Shown here: one piece after another, positions 20,354-29,651 of the stretch | Numbering within the stretch: the stretch's first letter is position 1 | Layout of the letters: the number at the start of each line of letters is the position of its first letter | Assembly (NCBI RefSeq): GCF_902729425.1 | Contig: NZ_CACVCH010000002.1 | Coordinates: 82,889 to 146,888, forward strand | DNA: 64,000 nt | Reading direction: 5' to 3' | Source of the DNA: Magnetospirillum sp. SS-4 | GTDB lineage: Bacteria > Pseudomonadota > Alphaproteobacteria > Rhodospirillales > Magnetospirillaceae | Translations under genes and position numbers: made by a program | Notes under the pieces: generated by a model | The model's input: only the letters and a program-made list of their open reading frames with translations | What the model was told of the DNA's origin: nothing | Database searches by the model: none

Positions 20354-21228
20354 CCGCTCGCGGCTGGACCTCGGCCATGCCGGGGGTGTTCGTCCTGCTG
20401 TGGAGCACCGGCTTCATCGGCGCCAAATACGGCCTTCCCTATGCCGAGCCCTTTACCTTCCTGACCCTTCGGTTCGTGATCGTCGTGCTGTTGCTGGGCG
20501 CCGTGGTGGCGGCGCGTGATACCGTATGGCCGCGCGACCCGCGGCTGATCGCCCATCTGGGGGTTTCCGGCCTGCTGGTCCATGCCGCCTATCTCGGCGG
20601 CGTGTTCGGCGCCATCCGCGCCGGCGTTCCGGCCGGGCTGGTGGCGCTGGTGGCGGGACTTCAACCGCTGCTGACCGCGTCGGTCGCCGGCCGGTTCCTT
20701 GGTGAAACCGTCGGCGGGCGTCAGTGGCTGGGGCTGTGCCTTGGCCTGGTCGGTGTCGCCATGGTCCTGTCAACCCGATTGACGGGGGTTGGGTTCGACA
20801 CCTTCGGATGGGACGGCATGGCCTTCGCCGTTGCGGCGTTGCTGGCCATTACCGGCGGCACCCTTTATCAGAAACGGTACTGCACCGGAATGGACCTGGG
20901 AAGCGGTACCTTCATCCAGTACGTGGCGGCGCTGGTGGTGCTGGCGCCGGTGGCGGTCCTGACCGAGACCATGGAGGTTCGGTGGACGCTGCCTTTCATC
21001 CTGTCGCTGGGGTGGTTGGTGCTGGTGCTGTCGCTGGGAGCCATCAGCCTGCTGATGACCCTGATTCGCCTGGGCGAGGCCGCCAAGGTGGCCAGCTTTT
21101 TCTATCTGGTGCCGCCGGTGACCGCCATCCTGGCCTTCCTGCTGTTCGACGAAGCCCTGACGCCGCTGGCGCTGGCCGGAATGGCGGCGACGGCTGTCGG
21201 GGTCGCCCTGGTGGTGCGCAAGGCCTGA
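20350..21228 (+). CDS. EamA/DMT-family transporter
   Basis: Inner-membrane carrier of the drug/metabolite transporter superfamily with about ten helices in two EamA repeats (residues about 8-140 and 155-290). Typical pieces are VFVLLWSTGFIGAKYGLP at the start, LVALVAGLQPLLTA ending repeat 1, and the C-terminal FLLFDEALTPLALAGMAATAVGVALVV. The ATG at 20350 gives a 4-bp ATGA overlap with the upstream gene; a longer frame from 20272 only covers that gene. The substrate is unknown. Confidence 0.92.
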   Translation: MTARGWTSAMPGVFVLLWSTGFIGAKYGLPYAEPFTFLTLRFVIVVLLLGAVVAARDTVWPRDPRLIAHLGVSGLLVHAAYLGGVFGAIRAGVPAGLVALVAGLQPLLTASVAGRFLGETVGGRQWLGLCLGLVGVAMVLSTRLTGVGFDTFGWDGMAFAVAALLAITGGTLYQKRYCTGMDLGSGTFIQYVAALVVLAPVAVLTETMEVRWTLPFILSLGWLVLVLSLGAISLLMTLIRLGEAAKVASFFYLVPPVTAILAFLLFDEALTPLALAGMAATAVGVALVVRKA

Positions 21229-21235
21229 TCGCGGG

Positions 21236-22399
21236 TCAGCGCTCGCTCATGTGATCGATCAGGCGGCGGATGAAGGCCTCGCACTGGGCGACCTGTTCCA
21301 GGGTGATGAATTCATCGGGCTTGTGGGCCTGCTGAATGCTGCCGGGGCCGCAGACCACCGCCGGAATCCCGGCCTGCTGGAACAGGCCGGCCTCGGTGGT
21401 GAAGGCGACCTTGCCGGTATCGTTGTTGCCGGACAGGGCGCAGACCAGCCTGACGACCGCGTCGTCGCGATCCATGTCCAGCCCGGCGGTGGCGTTGTGC
21501 TCGTCGAGCATGATGCCGGCTTCCGCCGAGACCGCCAGCATTTCCGGCGCCAGATCCTGGCACCAGCCGCGAATCTCGGCCATCACGGTCTCGGGATCGT
21601 GGCTGGGCAGGTTGCGGATTTCGAATTCGAAGTCGCAGCGCCTGGGGACGATGTTCAGGGCCGTTCCTCCCTTGAAGATGCCGGTATGAAGGGTGGTGTA
21701 GGGGGGCTGGTAGCCGGAATCGAACGGCCCGTGGTTACGGAAGCGGTGTTGAAGCGCGCGCAGGCGCGACACCAGATCGGCGGCGATCTCGATGGCGTTG
21801 ACGCCGTTATGGTTGAGGGCGGAATGGCATTCGTGGCCATCGATCCGGCAGCGCACGCTTTTCTTGCCCTTGTGGCCGATGATCGCCTTCATCTCGGTCG
21901 GTTCGCCGACGATGCACATGGCCGGCCGGACCGGAAGATGGTTCATGTCGTCGATCAGCCGGCGCACTCCGACGCAGCCGACTTCCTCGTCGAACGAAAA
22001 GGCGAAGTGCGCGGGCATCGCCAGGCGGCGGGCGGCGAATTCCGGTGCCAGGGCAAGGCAGACGGCGATGAAGCTTTTCATGTCGGCGGTGCCGCGGCCG
22101 TATAGCCTGTCCTGGCGGCGGGCGATGGTGAAGGGATCGCTGTTCCAGTCCTGTCCGTCCACCGGCACCACGTCGGTATGTCCCGACAAGACGATTCCGG
22201 GACGGTCATCCGGTCCCAGGGAGGCGAATAGATTGGCCTTGCGGCGGTCGTCGTCGAACGTCAGCCGAATATCGGCGCCGAGGTCCGAGAGAATATTCGC
22301 GGCGAAGTCGATTAACTCTAAGTTAGTCTTATAACTCGTAGTATCGAAGGCCACCAGGCGTTCAATCATGTCGCTGCTGGACGTGGGGTGCTTGGTCAA
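21236..22399 (-). CDS. argE: Acetylornithine deacetylase (M20 family)
   Basis: Removes the acetyl group from N-acetylornithine in arginine synthesis. M20 metal ligands and catalytic residues are visible: SGHTDVVPVDGQDW, GRGTADMKSFIA, FDEEVGCVG, GEPTEMK and the final histidine in QQAHKPDEFI. The ArgE-type dimerisation domain is present (KGKKSVRC-GHECHSA). The frame is open to 22477, but family N-termini begin about 10-15 residues before LVAFDTTS, favouring TTG 22399 or ATG 22369; neither has a strong ribosome site. Related succinyl-diaminopimelate desuccinylases are less likely. Confidence 0.88.
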   Translation of the reverse strand: MTKHPTSSSDMIERLVAFDTTSYKTNLELIDFAANILSDLGADIRLTFDDDRRKANLFASLGPDDRPGIVLSGHTDVVPVDGQDWNSDPFTIARRQDRLYGRGTADMKSFIAVCLALAPEFAARRLAMPAHFAFSFDEEVGCVGVRRLIDDMNHLPVRPAMCIVGEPTEMKAIIGHKGKKSVRCRIDGHECHSALNHNGVNAIEIAADLVSRLRALQHRFRNHGPFDSGYQPPYTTLHTGIFKGGTALNIVPRRCDFEFEIRNLPSHDPETVMAEIRGWCQDLAPEMLAVSAEAGIMLDEHNATAGLDMDRDDAVVRLVCALSGNNDTGKVAFTTEAGLFQQAGIPAVVCGPGSIQQAHKPDEFITLEQVAQCEAFIRRLIDHMSER

Positions 22400-22620
22400 G
22401 GAACAATTCTCACGGCTGGGGGCGTTCGGATGGCATGGATGGGGACGCGGCCGGCTTCCATCGCGGCGCGCCATCATAAGGCGGAGAGCGGCGTGGACGC
22501 CAGGGGGCAGGGGCTGTCTATGATATTTCGTCTATGGTGCTGGTGTGGGCGTGCGGGTATGCTGCCGGCCAGCGGGATATGGGCAAGGAGCGCGGGCCGG
22601 GCAGCCCGTGACGCGGTGGC

Positions 22621-24369
22621 ATGACGGATTCTGGTGAGGTGCGGGCTGCCGGCGCCGAGGCGCAAGAGGTCAGCATCGCCTCCCTGTCGACCCTCAAGAG
22701 CAACATGTTCGATCTGGCCATCAGTTCGTTGTTCCTCAACGTTCTCGGCCTTGCCCTGCCCATGTCGCTGTTGCAGGTCTACGACCGTATCCTGCCCAAC
22801 AAATCGGTCGGAACCCTGGTCCTGCTGATGGGCGGCGTGCTCGGCGCCCTGATGCTGGAATCGGCGCTGAATTTCTGCCGTTCCTACATCACCGGTTGGG
22901 TCGGCGCCAAGTTCGAGCACCGGGCCGGCTGCGCCGCCCTCGACCGGTTGCTGATGTCGTCCATCGACGATTTCGAGAAAGGCGGGTCGGGCGTCCATCT
23001 GGAGCGCATGGGATCTTTGCCCATGGTGCGCGAATTCTATGCCGGCCAAGCCATGCTGACCCTGCTCGACCTGCCGTTCGCCATTCTCTATCTGTCGCTG
23101 GTGGCCATGATGGGCGGCTGGCTGGTTCTGGTTCCCCTGGCCCTGCTGATCGCCTTCGCCGTCACCGCCATCGTGATCGGGACCAAGCTGCGGGGATCGC
23201 TGCAAAAGCGCATGGTCGCCGACGACCGGCGCTTCAATTTCATCATCGAGGTGCTGGGCGGCATTCACAGCGTCAAGGCCTTCGCCATGGAAGCCCAGAT
23301 GGTCCGCCGCTACGAGCGCCTTCAGGAAGCCTGCGCCGAGGGCGCCTACAAGGTGGCGCTGAACAGCGCCTCGGCCATGGGAATCTCGTCGTTCTTCGCT
23401 CAGGCCACCACCATTTGCGTCGCCATGGCCGGAGCCCTGATCGTCATCGACGGCGAGATGACCACAGGCGGTCTGGCGGCTTGTTCCATGCTGGCCGGCC
23501 GCGCCATGAACCCGTTGCAGAAAGCCCTGGGCGTGTGGACCCGGTTCCAGTCCTTCATGCTGGCGCGCCACCGGCTCACGGAACTGTTCTCGCTGAGGCC
23601 CGAGGCCCCGGAGAACCTTCCCAAGCTGGAAACCGTGCGGGGAGCCCTGGAACTGGAGAACGTCAGCTTCCGCTACAACGACAGCATGCCGTTCGTCATC
23701 AAGGACGCCTCGATCTCCATTCGGGAGGGGGAATGCATCGTCATCTCCGCCGGCAACGGCGCCGGCAAGACCACCTTGCTGACCCTGCTGCAAGGGGTGT
23801 TGCGGCCGACCTCCGGCCGCCTGCTGATCGACGGGCAGCCGGCGCTTAATTTCGAGCCGCAGAGCATGCGCGACAAGATCGCCTATCTGCCCCAGATGGG
23901 CGACCTGTTCCAGGGGACCATCCTCCAGAACATCACCATGTTCCGCAAGAAGCTCGACGACGTGGCGGTGGAGACGGCGGCCCTGCTCGGCCTCGACGAG
24001 GTGGTGGCCACCATGGCGCAGGGCTTCGACACCCCGGTTGGCGACGGCGCCTACGATTCCCTGCCGCGCGGCATCAAGCAGCGCATCGCCATCGCTCGCG
24101 CCCTGGTCAACAATCCCCGCATCGTCCTGTTCGACGAGGCCAACACCGCCGTCGACGCCACCGGCGACAATTATCTCCGGGTCTGGCTCGAACGCGCCAA
24201 GGGCAAGCGGACGCTGGTCCTGGTGACCTCGCGTCCGTCCCTGGCCAAGATGGCCGATCGCATTTTCGAGTTGGACGCCGGCGTCTTGCGGCCGAAGCCC
24301 CCCCGCGACGACCGCGGGCCGGCCCCGGTGGGGGCGCCGGGATTGCTGCCCCAGGGAGGCGCGGCATGA
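22621..24369 (+). CDS. Type I secretion ABC protein, subunit 1 (altered signature motif)
   Basis: The 582-residue ABC exporter half has a six-helix membrane domain (about 25-310) with the T1SS-type VYDRILPNKSVGTL, and a nucleotide-binding domain with Walker A GNGAGKTT (378-385), Q-loop Q425 and Walker B IVLFDE with E506. The ABC signature is LPRGI (481-485) instead of LSGGQ, and the switch histidine is Ser537 (VTSRPS). No N-terminal C39 domain is present. Its stop overlaps the next ABC gene by 4 bp, which suggests a heterodimer with that protein. The cargo is unknown. Confidence 0.88.
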   Translation: MTDSGEVRAAGAEAQEVSIASLSTLKSNMFDLAISSLFLNVLGLALPMSLLQVYDRILPNKSVGTLVLLMGGVLGALMLESALNFCRSYITGWVGAKFEHRAGCAALDRLLMSSIDDFEKGGSGVHLERMGSLPMVREFYAGQAMLTLLDLPFAILYLSLVAMMGGWLVLVPLALLIAFAVTAIVIGTKLRGSLQKRMVADDRRFNFIIEVLGGIHSVKAFAMEAQMVRRYERLQEACAEGAYKVALNSASAMGISSFFAQATTICVAMAGALIVIDGEMTTGGLAACSMLAGRAMNPLQKALGVWTRFQSFMLARHRLTELFSLRPEAPENLPKLETVRGALELENVSFRYNDSMPFVIKDASISIREGECIVISAGNGAGKTTLLTLLQGVLRPTSGRLLIDGQPALNFEPQSMRDKIAYLPQMGDLFQGTILQNITMFRKKLDDVAVETAALLGLDEVVATMAQGFDTPVGDGAYDSLPRGIKQRIAIARALVNNPRIVLFDEANTAVDATGDNYLRVWLERAKGKRTLVLVTSRPSLAKMADRIFELDAGVLRPKPPRDDRGPAPVGAPGLLPQGGAA

Positions 24370-26543
24370 CCCTGGTTGCCGCCGGTTCCGGCCCCGCCGC
24401 CAAGACCAACCTGAAGGCCATAGAGCAATACGAGCAGCAATTGGCCCAGAATGCCCTGGGCGGATTCTCGGCGGCCTCGGATCTGGCCGCCTGCCTGCTG
24501 CCGCTGCTGAAATCGCTGGGATGGAAGGGCGATCCGCGTCATGTGGCGGAATCCCTGCCTCATTTCGCCAACGATCTGGATCTCACCGGCCTTCGCAACG
24601 TGATGGCGACGCTGAACTATTCCAGCCGGCCGGAAAAGCTGACCATGGAATCCGTCGATTCCCGGCTGCTGCCATGCCTGTTCCTGCCCGATGGCCACCC
24701 CGCCATGGTGGTCAAGAGCATCAATGACGAGGGCGAGGCCGAGGTTTTCGACGCCGGCGAGGGCGCTTCCCGGACAATCGATATCCGCGAATACAAGGGC
24801 ACCGCCTATTTCTTCACCAATCACTCGGGCGACACCGCGGCGGCCCGGCCGGCCAGCTGGTTCTCCAGCGTGCTCGAACGGTTTCGCCCGCTCTACTGGC
24901 AGGCCTTCTTCGTCACCCTGATCCTCAACATCTTCTCGCTGTCGACGCCGCTGTTCGTCATGGCGGTCTACGACAAGGTGATCGGCGCCTCGTCGCTGCC
25001 CATGCTGGGCGCCCTGTCCATCGGCGTCACCCTGGCCCTGGCCGCCGACGCGGTATTGCGCGAGGTGCGCGCCCGCATCCTCGCCTTCGTCGGCGCCCGC
25101 CTCGACAACATCATGGGAAACAACATCTTCCAGCATATCCTGGCGTTGCCGCCGGGCTTCACCGAGCGCGCCACCATCGGCGCCCAGGTCGCCCGCATCA
25201 AGGATTTCGAATCGGTCCGCGAGTTCTTCACCGGCCCCCTGGCGGCGGTCTTCATGGAACTGCCGTTCGCCATCTTCTATTTCGCGGTGATCGCCATGCT
25301 GGGCGGGATCATCGCCATCGTGCCGATGATCGCCACGGTGCTGTTCCTGATCGGCGGCTATCTGGTGATGCCGGTGGTGCGCAAGAATGTCGGCATCGCA
25401 TCGCGCGCCGCGTCGCGTCGCCAGGAATTCATCGTCGAGGCGCTGTCCAAGATGCGGGCGGTCAAGCTGGCGGCAGCCGAGCATACCTGGGTCAACCGCT
25501 ATCGCGAGATGTCGGCCCGCGCCGCCTATGGCGGTTTCAAGAACGGCCTGTTCGCGGCTTCCATCGGCACCTTGTCCAATATTCTGATCATCTCGTCGGG
25601 TATCGCCACCATTTCCATCGGCGTGCTGGGCGTGGTTGACGGGACCATGACCATCGGCGGCCTGATCGCAGCCATGATGCTGGTGTGGCGGGTGTTGTCG
25701 CCCATGCAGACCGGGTTCACCATGATCCAGCGGGTCGAGCAGGTCCGCGGATCGATCCGCCAGATCGACGGCCTGATGGCCATCAAGCCGGAACGCGATC
25801 CCCGCGCCATCGTCACGCCGCTGAAGAATGTGAAGGGCAGGGTGGTATTCTCACGGGTGTCGTTGCGCTATAGCAACGAGGCCGATCCGGCCCTGGTTGG
25901 AGTATCGTTCGAGGTCGAGCCCGGCGAGGTCGTGGCGGTGACCGGACGTAACGGGTCCGGCAAGTCCACCGTTGTCAAGCTGCTGCTGGGTCTCTATGCC
26001 CCCCAGGCCGGGGCCATCAAGATCGACGCCACCGACATCCGTCAGATCGACCCGATCGAGCTGCGCCACATGATGTCCTACGTGCCGCAGACCTGTAATC
26101 TGTTCTTCGGGTCGGTGGCCCAGAACCTTCGCCTGGCCAATCCGACCGCCACCGACGCCGATATCCGCTGGGCCTGCGACCAGGCGGACGTATGGGAAGA
26201 GATCGCCGCGCTGCCGCGTGGGTTGGAGACCCGCATCGGCGAAGGCGCTGCCGACCACCTGCCCACCAGCTTCATCCAGAAGCTGTCGCTGGCTCGCGGC
26301 TACCTGAAGCGCAGCCCGATCATGCTGTTCGACGAACCGGTCAACGGCCTGGATTTCGAGGGCGACCGCACCTTCATGCAGGCGGTCGAGACCTTCCGCG
26401 GTCAATCCACCATCTTCATGGTCACGCACCGCCCCAGCCATCTTCGCATCGCCGACCGCATCCTGGTCTTCGATGCCGGTTACCTGCGTCTTGCCGGGCC
26501 GGCGGAAGAGGTCAGGGCGCGCATACCCCCGGATCTGATATGA
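24366..26543 (+). CDS. Type I secretion ABC protein, subunit 2 with N-terminal C39-like domain
   Basis: The 725-residue protein has a C39-like N-terminal domain (about 20-150) without an evident catalytic cysteine motif, a membrane domain (about 170-470) with LSTPLFVMAVYDKVIGASSLPML, and a nucleotide-binding domain with Walker A GRNGSGKST (527-535), Walker B IMLFDEP (E657) and switch His688. The ABC signature is LPTSF (632-636) rather than LSGGQ. C39-like domains of this kind dock unfolded RTX-type cargo. It overlaps both the upstream ABC gene and the downstream adaptor gene by 4 bp. Confidence 0.9.
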   Translation: MTLVAAGSGPAAKTNLKAIEQYEQQLAQNALGGFSAASDLAACLLPLLKSLGWKGDPRHVAESLPHFANDLDLTGLRNVMATLNYSSRPEKLTMESVDSRLLPCLFLPDGHPAMVVKSINDEGEAEVFDAGEGASRTIDIREYKGTAYFFTNHSGDTAAARPASWFSSVLERFRPLYWQAFFVTLILNIFSLSTPLFVMAVYDKVIGASSLPMLGALSIGVTLALAADAVLREVRARILAFVGARLDNIMGNNIFQHILALPPGFTERATIGAQVARIKDFESVREFFTGPLAAVFMELPFAIFYFAVIAMLGGIIAIVPMIATVLFLIGGYLVMPVVRKNVGIASRAASRRQEFIVEALSKMRAVKLAAAEHTWVNRYREMSARAAYGGFKNGLFAASIGTLSNILIISSGIATISIGVLGVVDGTMTIGGLIAAMMLVWRVLSPMQTGFTMIQRVEQVRGSIRQIDGLMAIKPERDPRAIVTPLKNVKGRVVFSRVSLRYSNEADPALVGVSFEVEPGEVVAVTGRNGSGKSTVVKLLLGLYAPQAGAIKIDATDIRQIDPIELRHMMSYVPQTCNLFFGSVAQNLRLANPTATDADIRWACDQADVWEEIAALPRGLETRIGEGAADHLPTSFIQKLSLARGYLKRSPIMLFDEPVNGLDFEGDRTFMQAVETFRGQSTIFMVTHRPSHLRIADRILVFDAGYLRLAGPAEEVRARIPPDLI

Positions 26544-27934
26544 GCCAAAGTCCAGCGGTCACCAGCACTCGAAATCCCGACAACCTTCCGGTTCCGACCG
26601 AACCGGCCAAGCCGCCCATCAAGATATCCTCGCGCCAGTCGCGCCATCTGGCCCAGGCGGTGCTGCTGGAGGAGAGCGGCACCTCCAATCTGGTCCGCTT
26701 CACCATGATGGTGGCCAGCGGCACCACCGCCGCCTTCGTCATCTGGGCGGCTCTCACCAACATTCCGGAAATCGCGGTGGCCGATGGCAGCGTCATTCCC
26801 AGCGGCCAGATTCAGACCATCCAGCATCTGGAAGGCGGCATCGTCCAGGAGGTGGTGGTCAAGGAGGCCGAGATCGTCGAGGCGGGGCAGGTGATCATCC
26901 GCCTCAATCCCGCCCAGGCCATTTCCGATCTGGAACAGACCCGGGCAAGGGAAGCCACCTTGCTGATCAAGGCCGAGCGCCTGCGGGCCTTCGCCGAGGA
27001 GCGTCTTCCCAATTTCAAGGATATGCCGCCCGGCTATGAACGCCTGATCGCCGATAACGAGGCCATCTACCAAAGTCAGGCACAGGCCCGCGACACCGCC
27101 CGCTCGGTGATCAGTTCCCAGGTCGATCAGAAGCGTTCGGACATGCGCCTGATCCAGACCCAGATCACGTCGTTGCGCGAACAGCTGGGGCCGCTCCAGG
27201 AAGAGATGGCCATGCGCCAGGAACTGGTGGCCAAGGGACTTGTCTCCAGGGTGGTCTACCTGGACACCAAGCGCGAGTTGTCGCGGGTGCAAGGCGAGCT
27301 GTCGCGGCTGATCGGCCAGGAGATAACCGCCCGCAATGCCCTGATCGAAGTGGAAAACCGGCTGATCGACAGTCGCTCGGCCCTGCAAAAGCAGACCATG
27401 GACGAACTGGGGGTTGCCATCAACGAACTGGCCCAGGTGCAGGAAAGCATCGGCCGGCTGGAAGATAGGGTGAACCGTCTGGAGATTGTTTCGCCGGTAC
27501 GGGGTATCGTCAAAGGCTTGGCGGTCAAGAACCAGGGCGCGGTGATTCAGCCGGCCGGACAGGTCTGCGACGTCATTCCCATCGATTCGCAGATGAAGAT
27601 TGACGCCAAGATCAGTACCAAGGATGTCGGCCATCTCAAGATCGGGCAACCGGTCAAGGTGAAGGTCACCACCTACGACTTCGCCCGCTATGGCTCGGTG
27701 ATGGGAACACTGACCAAGATTTCGGCGTCCAGCTTCACCGACGAGAAGGGAAATCCGTTCTTCAAGGGTGTGATCGAACTGGAACGCAACTACGTCGGCG
27801 AGGTTCCCGGACGCTTCCTGGTTCAGCCGGGCATGTCGGTTTCCGCCGAAATCATCACCGGCGACAAGACTCTGCTCCAGTACATGCTGAAGCCGATCTT
27901 TACCCAGGTGCAGCAGGCGTTCCACGAACGCTGA
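26540..27934 (+). CDS. HlyD-family periplasmic adaptor (type I secretion)
   Basis: The 464-residue membrane-fusion protein links an inner-membrane ABC exporter to an outer-membrane channel. It has one N-terminal membrane helix (about 52-72), a biotinyl-lipoyl half motif (IQHLEGGIVQEVVVKEAEIVEAGQVIIRL, read across residues 91-120), a long alpha-helical hairpin (about 130-310), the second lipoyl half (EIVSPVRGIVKGL) and a C-terminal beta barrel. The ATG at 26540 overlaps the ABC gene (ATGA); longer frames from 26192 lie inside that gene. No TolC-type gene is nearby. Confidence 0.93.
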   Translation: MSQSPAVTSTRNPDNLPVPTEPAKPPIKISSRQSRHLAQAVLLEESGTSNLVRFTMMVASGTTAAFVIWAALTNIPEIAVADGSVIPSGQIQTIQHLEGGIVQEVVVKEAEIVEAGQVIIRLNPAQAISDLEQTRAREATLLIKAERLRAFAEERLPNFKDMPPGYERLIADNEAIYQSQAQARDTARSVISSQVDQKRSDMRLIQTQITSLREQLGPLQEEMAMRQELVAKGLVSRVVYLDTKRELSRVQGELSRLIGQEITARNALIEVENRLIDSRSALQKQTMDELGVAINELAQVQESIGRLEDRVNRLEIVSPVRGIVKGLAVKNQGAVIQPAGQVCDVIPIDSQMKIDAKISTKDVGHLKIGQPVKVKVTTYDFARYGSVMGTLTKISASSFTDEKGNPFFKGVIELERNYVGEVPGRFLVQPGMSVSAEIITGDKTLLQYMLKPIFTQVQQAFHER

Positions 27935-28073
27935 TCGGATCGTTTCGCTGACCGCGCCGGGGGGGGGATGGGGCCGCGCCTTCGCGCTTGACCGCCCTCA
28001 ATGTCGCTCCGGCGTCTTTCATGGCCTTGTGTCCTCCCCAATCAGGCTCCAGCCCCAAGGACACCGCACCGTC

Positions 28074-28826
28074 ATGTCGAATTCACTTTCCGGAAAAGTC
28101 GCAGTCATCACCGGCGCCAGCAGCGGAATCGGCCGGTCCATCGCGGACCGGTTCCTGGCCCAGGGCGCCAAGATCGCCGTCTTCGCCCGCAATGCCGGGG
28201 CGTTGGCCGAAATCGCCGCTGGCAACGAGGATCGCGTTCTGGTCGTCGTCGGCGATGTGACCAATGCCGCCGACCTGGACCGTCTGGTGGCGGAAACCAC
28301 CAAGACGTTCGGCGGAGTCGACATCGTCGTCCCCAACGCCGGCATCGCCAAGGTGGTTTCGTTCGCGGAGAGCGACGTGGCCGCGATCAATCACCAGTTC
28401 GACGTCAACTTCACCGGCGCGGTGCAGACCGTGCGTGGTTTCCTGCCGCATATCCGCAAGGGCGGCTCGGTGCTGTTCATCACCACTTTCCTCACCCAGG
28501 TCGGTTTCCCCGGTCTGGCGATCTACAGCGCCAGCAAGGCGGCCCTGAAGTCGTTCTCGCAGACCCTGGCGGCCGAGCTGGCCCCCCAGGGCATCCGGGT
28601 GAACTCGGTGGCGCCCGGTCCGATCGGCACCCCCATCTGGGGCAGCATCGGCCTGCCCGCCGACGTCTTGCAGGCGGTGGCCACCCAGGTTACCGCTCGC
28701 CTGATGCCGGGCGCCTTCGGCGAGCCGGGCGACATCGCCGCCACCGCCGCTTTCCTGTGCTCGGATGCCGCCAAGAATATCTGGGGTCAGGAAATCGTGG
28801 TTGACGGCGGCTACACCATCGGCTGA
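28074..28826 (+). CDS. Short-chain dehydrogenase/reductase
   Basis: Classical SDR of 250 residues with the NAD(P)-binding TGASSGIGRSIAD, the PNAGIAK variant of NNAG, catalytic Tyr/Lys in YSASKAALK, and the C-terminal VVDGGYTIG. The serine position lies in LFITTFLTQVG, where a canonical catalytic Ser is not obvious and a Thr may replace it. The ATG at 28074 gives the normal N-terminus. The substrate is unknown. It converges on another SDR gene with a strong hairpin between. Confidence 0.88.
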   Translation: MSNSLSGKVAVITGASSGIGRSIADRFLAQGAKIAVFARNAGALAEIAAGNEDRVLVVVGDVTNAADLDRLVAETTKTFGGVDIVVPNAGIAKVVSFAESDVAAINHQFDVNFTGAVQTVRGFLPHIRKGGSVLFITTFLTQVGFPGLAIYSASKAALKSFSQTLAAELAPQGIRVNSVAPGPIGTPIWGSIGLPADVLQAVATQVTARLMPGAFGEPGDIAATAAFLCSDAAKNIWGQEIVVDGGYTIG

Positions 28827-28834
28827 TTGCGTTC

Positions 28835-28867
28835 CGTGTCCCGGCGAGGCTTTCCCGTCGGGACACG
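28835..28867. terminator. Bidirectional hairpin between convergent SDR genes
   Basis: Perfect 9-bp arms CGTGTCCCG (28835-28843) and CGGGACACG (28859-28867) with a 15-base loop, placed 8 bp after one stop and 15 bp before the other. It probably ends transcription from both sides. Confidence 0.6.
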
Positions 28868-28882
28868 TTCGCCGGCCTGTGG

Positions 28883-29650
28883 TTATTCCAGGCCTTCCCG
28901 ATGGATGGCGAAGCCCGCCGGGGCCTGGCAGACCGGCATCATCTCGATGCGGTTGATGTTGACATGGGCCGGCAACGAGGCCGCCCAGAACACCGACTCG
29001 GCGATATCCTCGGACGTCAGTGGGGTCGTGCCTTCGTAGACCTTGGCGGCCTTGGCGGCATCGCCGTGAAAGCGGACCACCGAGAATTCGCTGCCGCCGC
29101 ACAGGCCGGGTTCTATATTGGTGACGCGAACGCGGGTCTTGCCCAGATCGGCGATCAGGTTCAGCGAGAATTGCGCCACCGCCGCCTTGGTGGCGCCGTA
29201 CATGTTGCCGCCGCCATAGGGATAGGTCCCGGCCACCGAGCCGATATTGACCACATGCCCGGCATTGCGCAGCACCATGCCGGGCAGCACGGCGCGAGTC
29301 ATGTACATCAATCCCTTCAGATTGGTGTCGATCATGGCTTCCCAGTCGTCGAGGTCGGCGGCCTGGGCCGGTTCCAGCCCCAGGGCGAGGCCGGCGTTGT
29401 TGACCAGCACGTCGATGTCGCGGAAACCGTCCGGCAGGTCACGGACGAAGGCGGCGACGGCGTCGCGGTCGCGCACGTCGAGGGGGGCGGCATGGACCGG
29501 TCCGGCCAGTTCGGCCTTCAGCGCGTGGAGACGTTCGGCGCGGCGGCCGCAGACGACCAGCCGCGCTCCGGCGGCGGCGAAGCGCCGCGCGATGGCGGCT
29601 CCAAAGCCGGCGGTGGCGCCGGTCACCAGGACGGTTCGATCGGTCCACAT
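28883..29650 (-). CDS. YdfG-like short-chain dehydrogenase/reductase
   Basis: Classical SDR of 255 residues with VLVTGATAGFGAAIARRF, VVCGRR (an Arg pair typical of NADP preference), LVNNAGLALGLEPAQ, catalytic Ser in VVNIGSVAGTYPYGG, and Tyr/Lys in MYGATKAAV. The LALGLEPA and SVAGTYPYGG motifs are typical of the YdfG group, which reduces 3-hydroxy acids, malonic semialdehyde or serine. The substrate here is not proven. It starts just 2 bp after the lipoprotein gene on the same strand, so it may belong to that operon. Confidence 0.9.
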   Translation of the reverse strand: MWTDRTVLVTGATAGFGAAIARRFAAAGARLVVCGRRAERLHALKAELAGPVHAAPLDVRDRDAVAAFVRDLPDGFRDIDVLVNNAGLALGLEPAQAADLDDWEAMIDTNLKGLMYMTRAVLPGMVLRNAGHVVNIGSVAGTYPYGGGNMYGATKAAVAQFSLNLIADLGKTRVRVTNIEPGLCGGSEFSVVRFHGDAAKAAKVYEGTTPLTSEDIAESVFWAASLPAHVNINRIEMMPVCQAPAGFAIHREGLE

Positions 29651-29651
29651 G

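Noticed and set aside
22400-22620. Recombination or attachment site between argE and the secretion operon
   Set aside because: No direct repeats, integrase gene or tRNA end nearby; it reads as an ordinary divergent promoter region.
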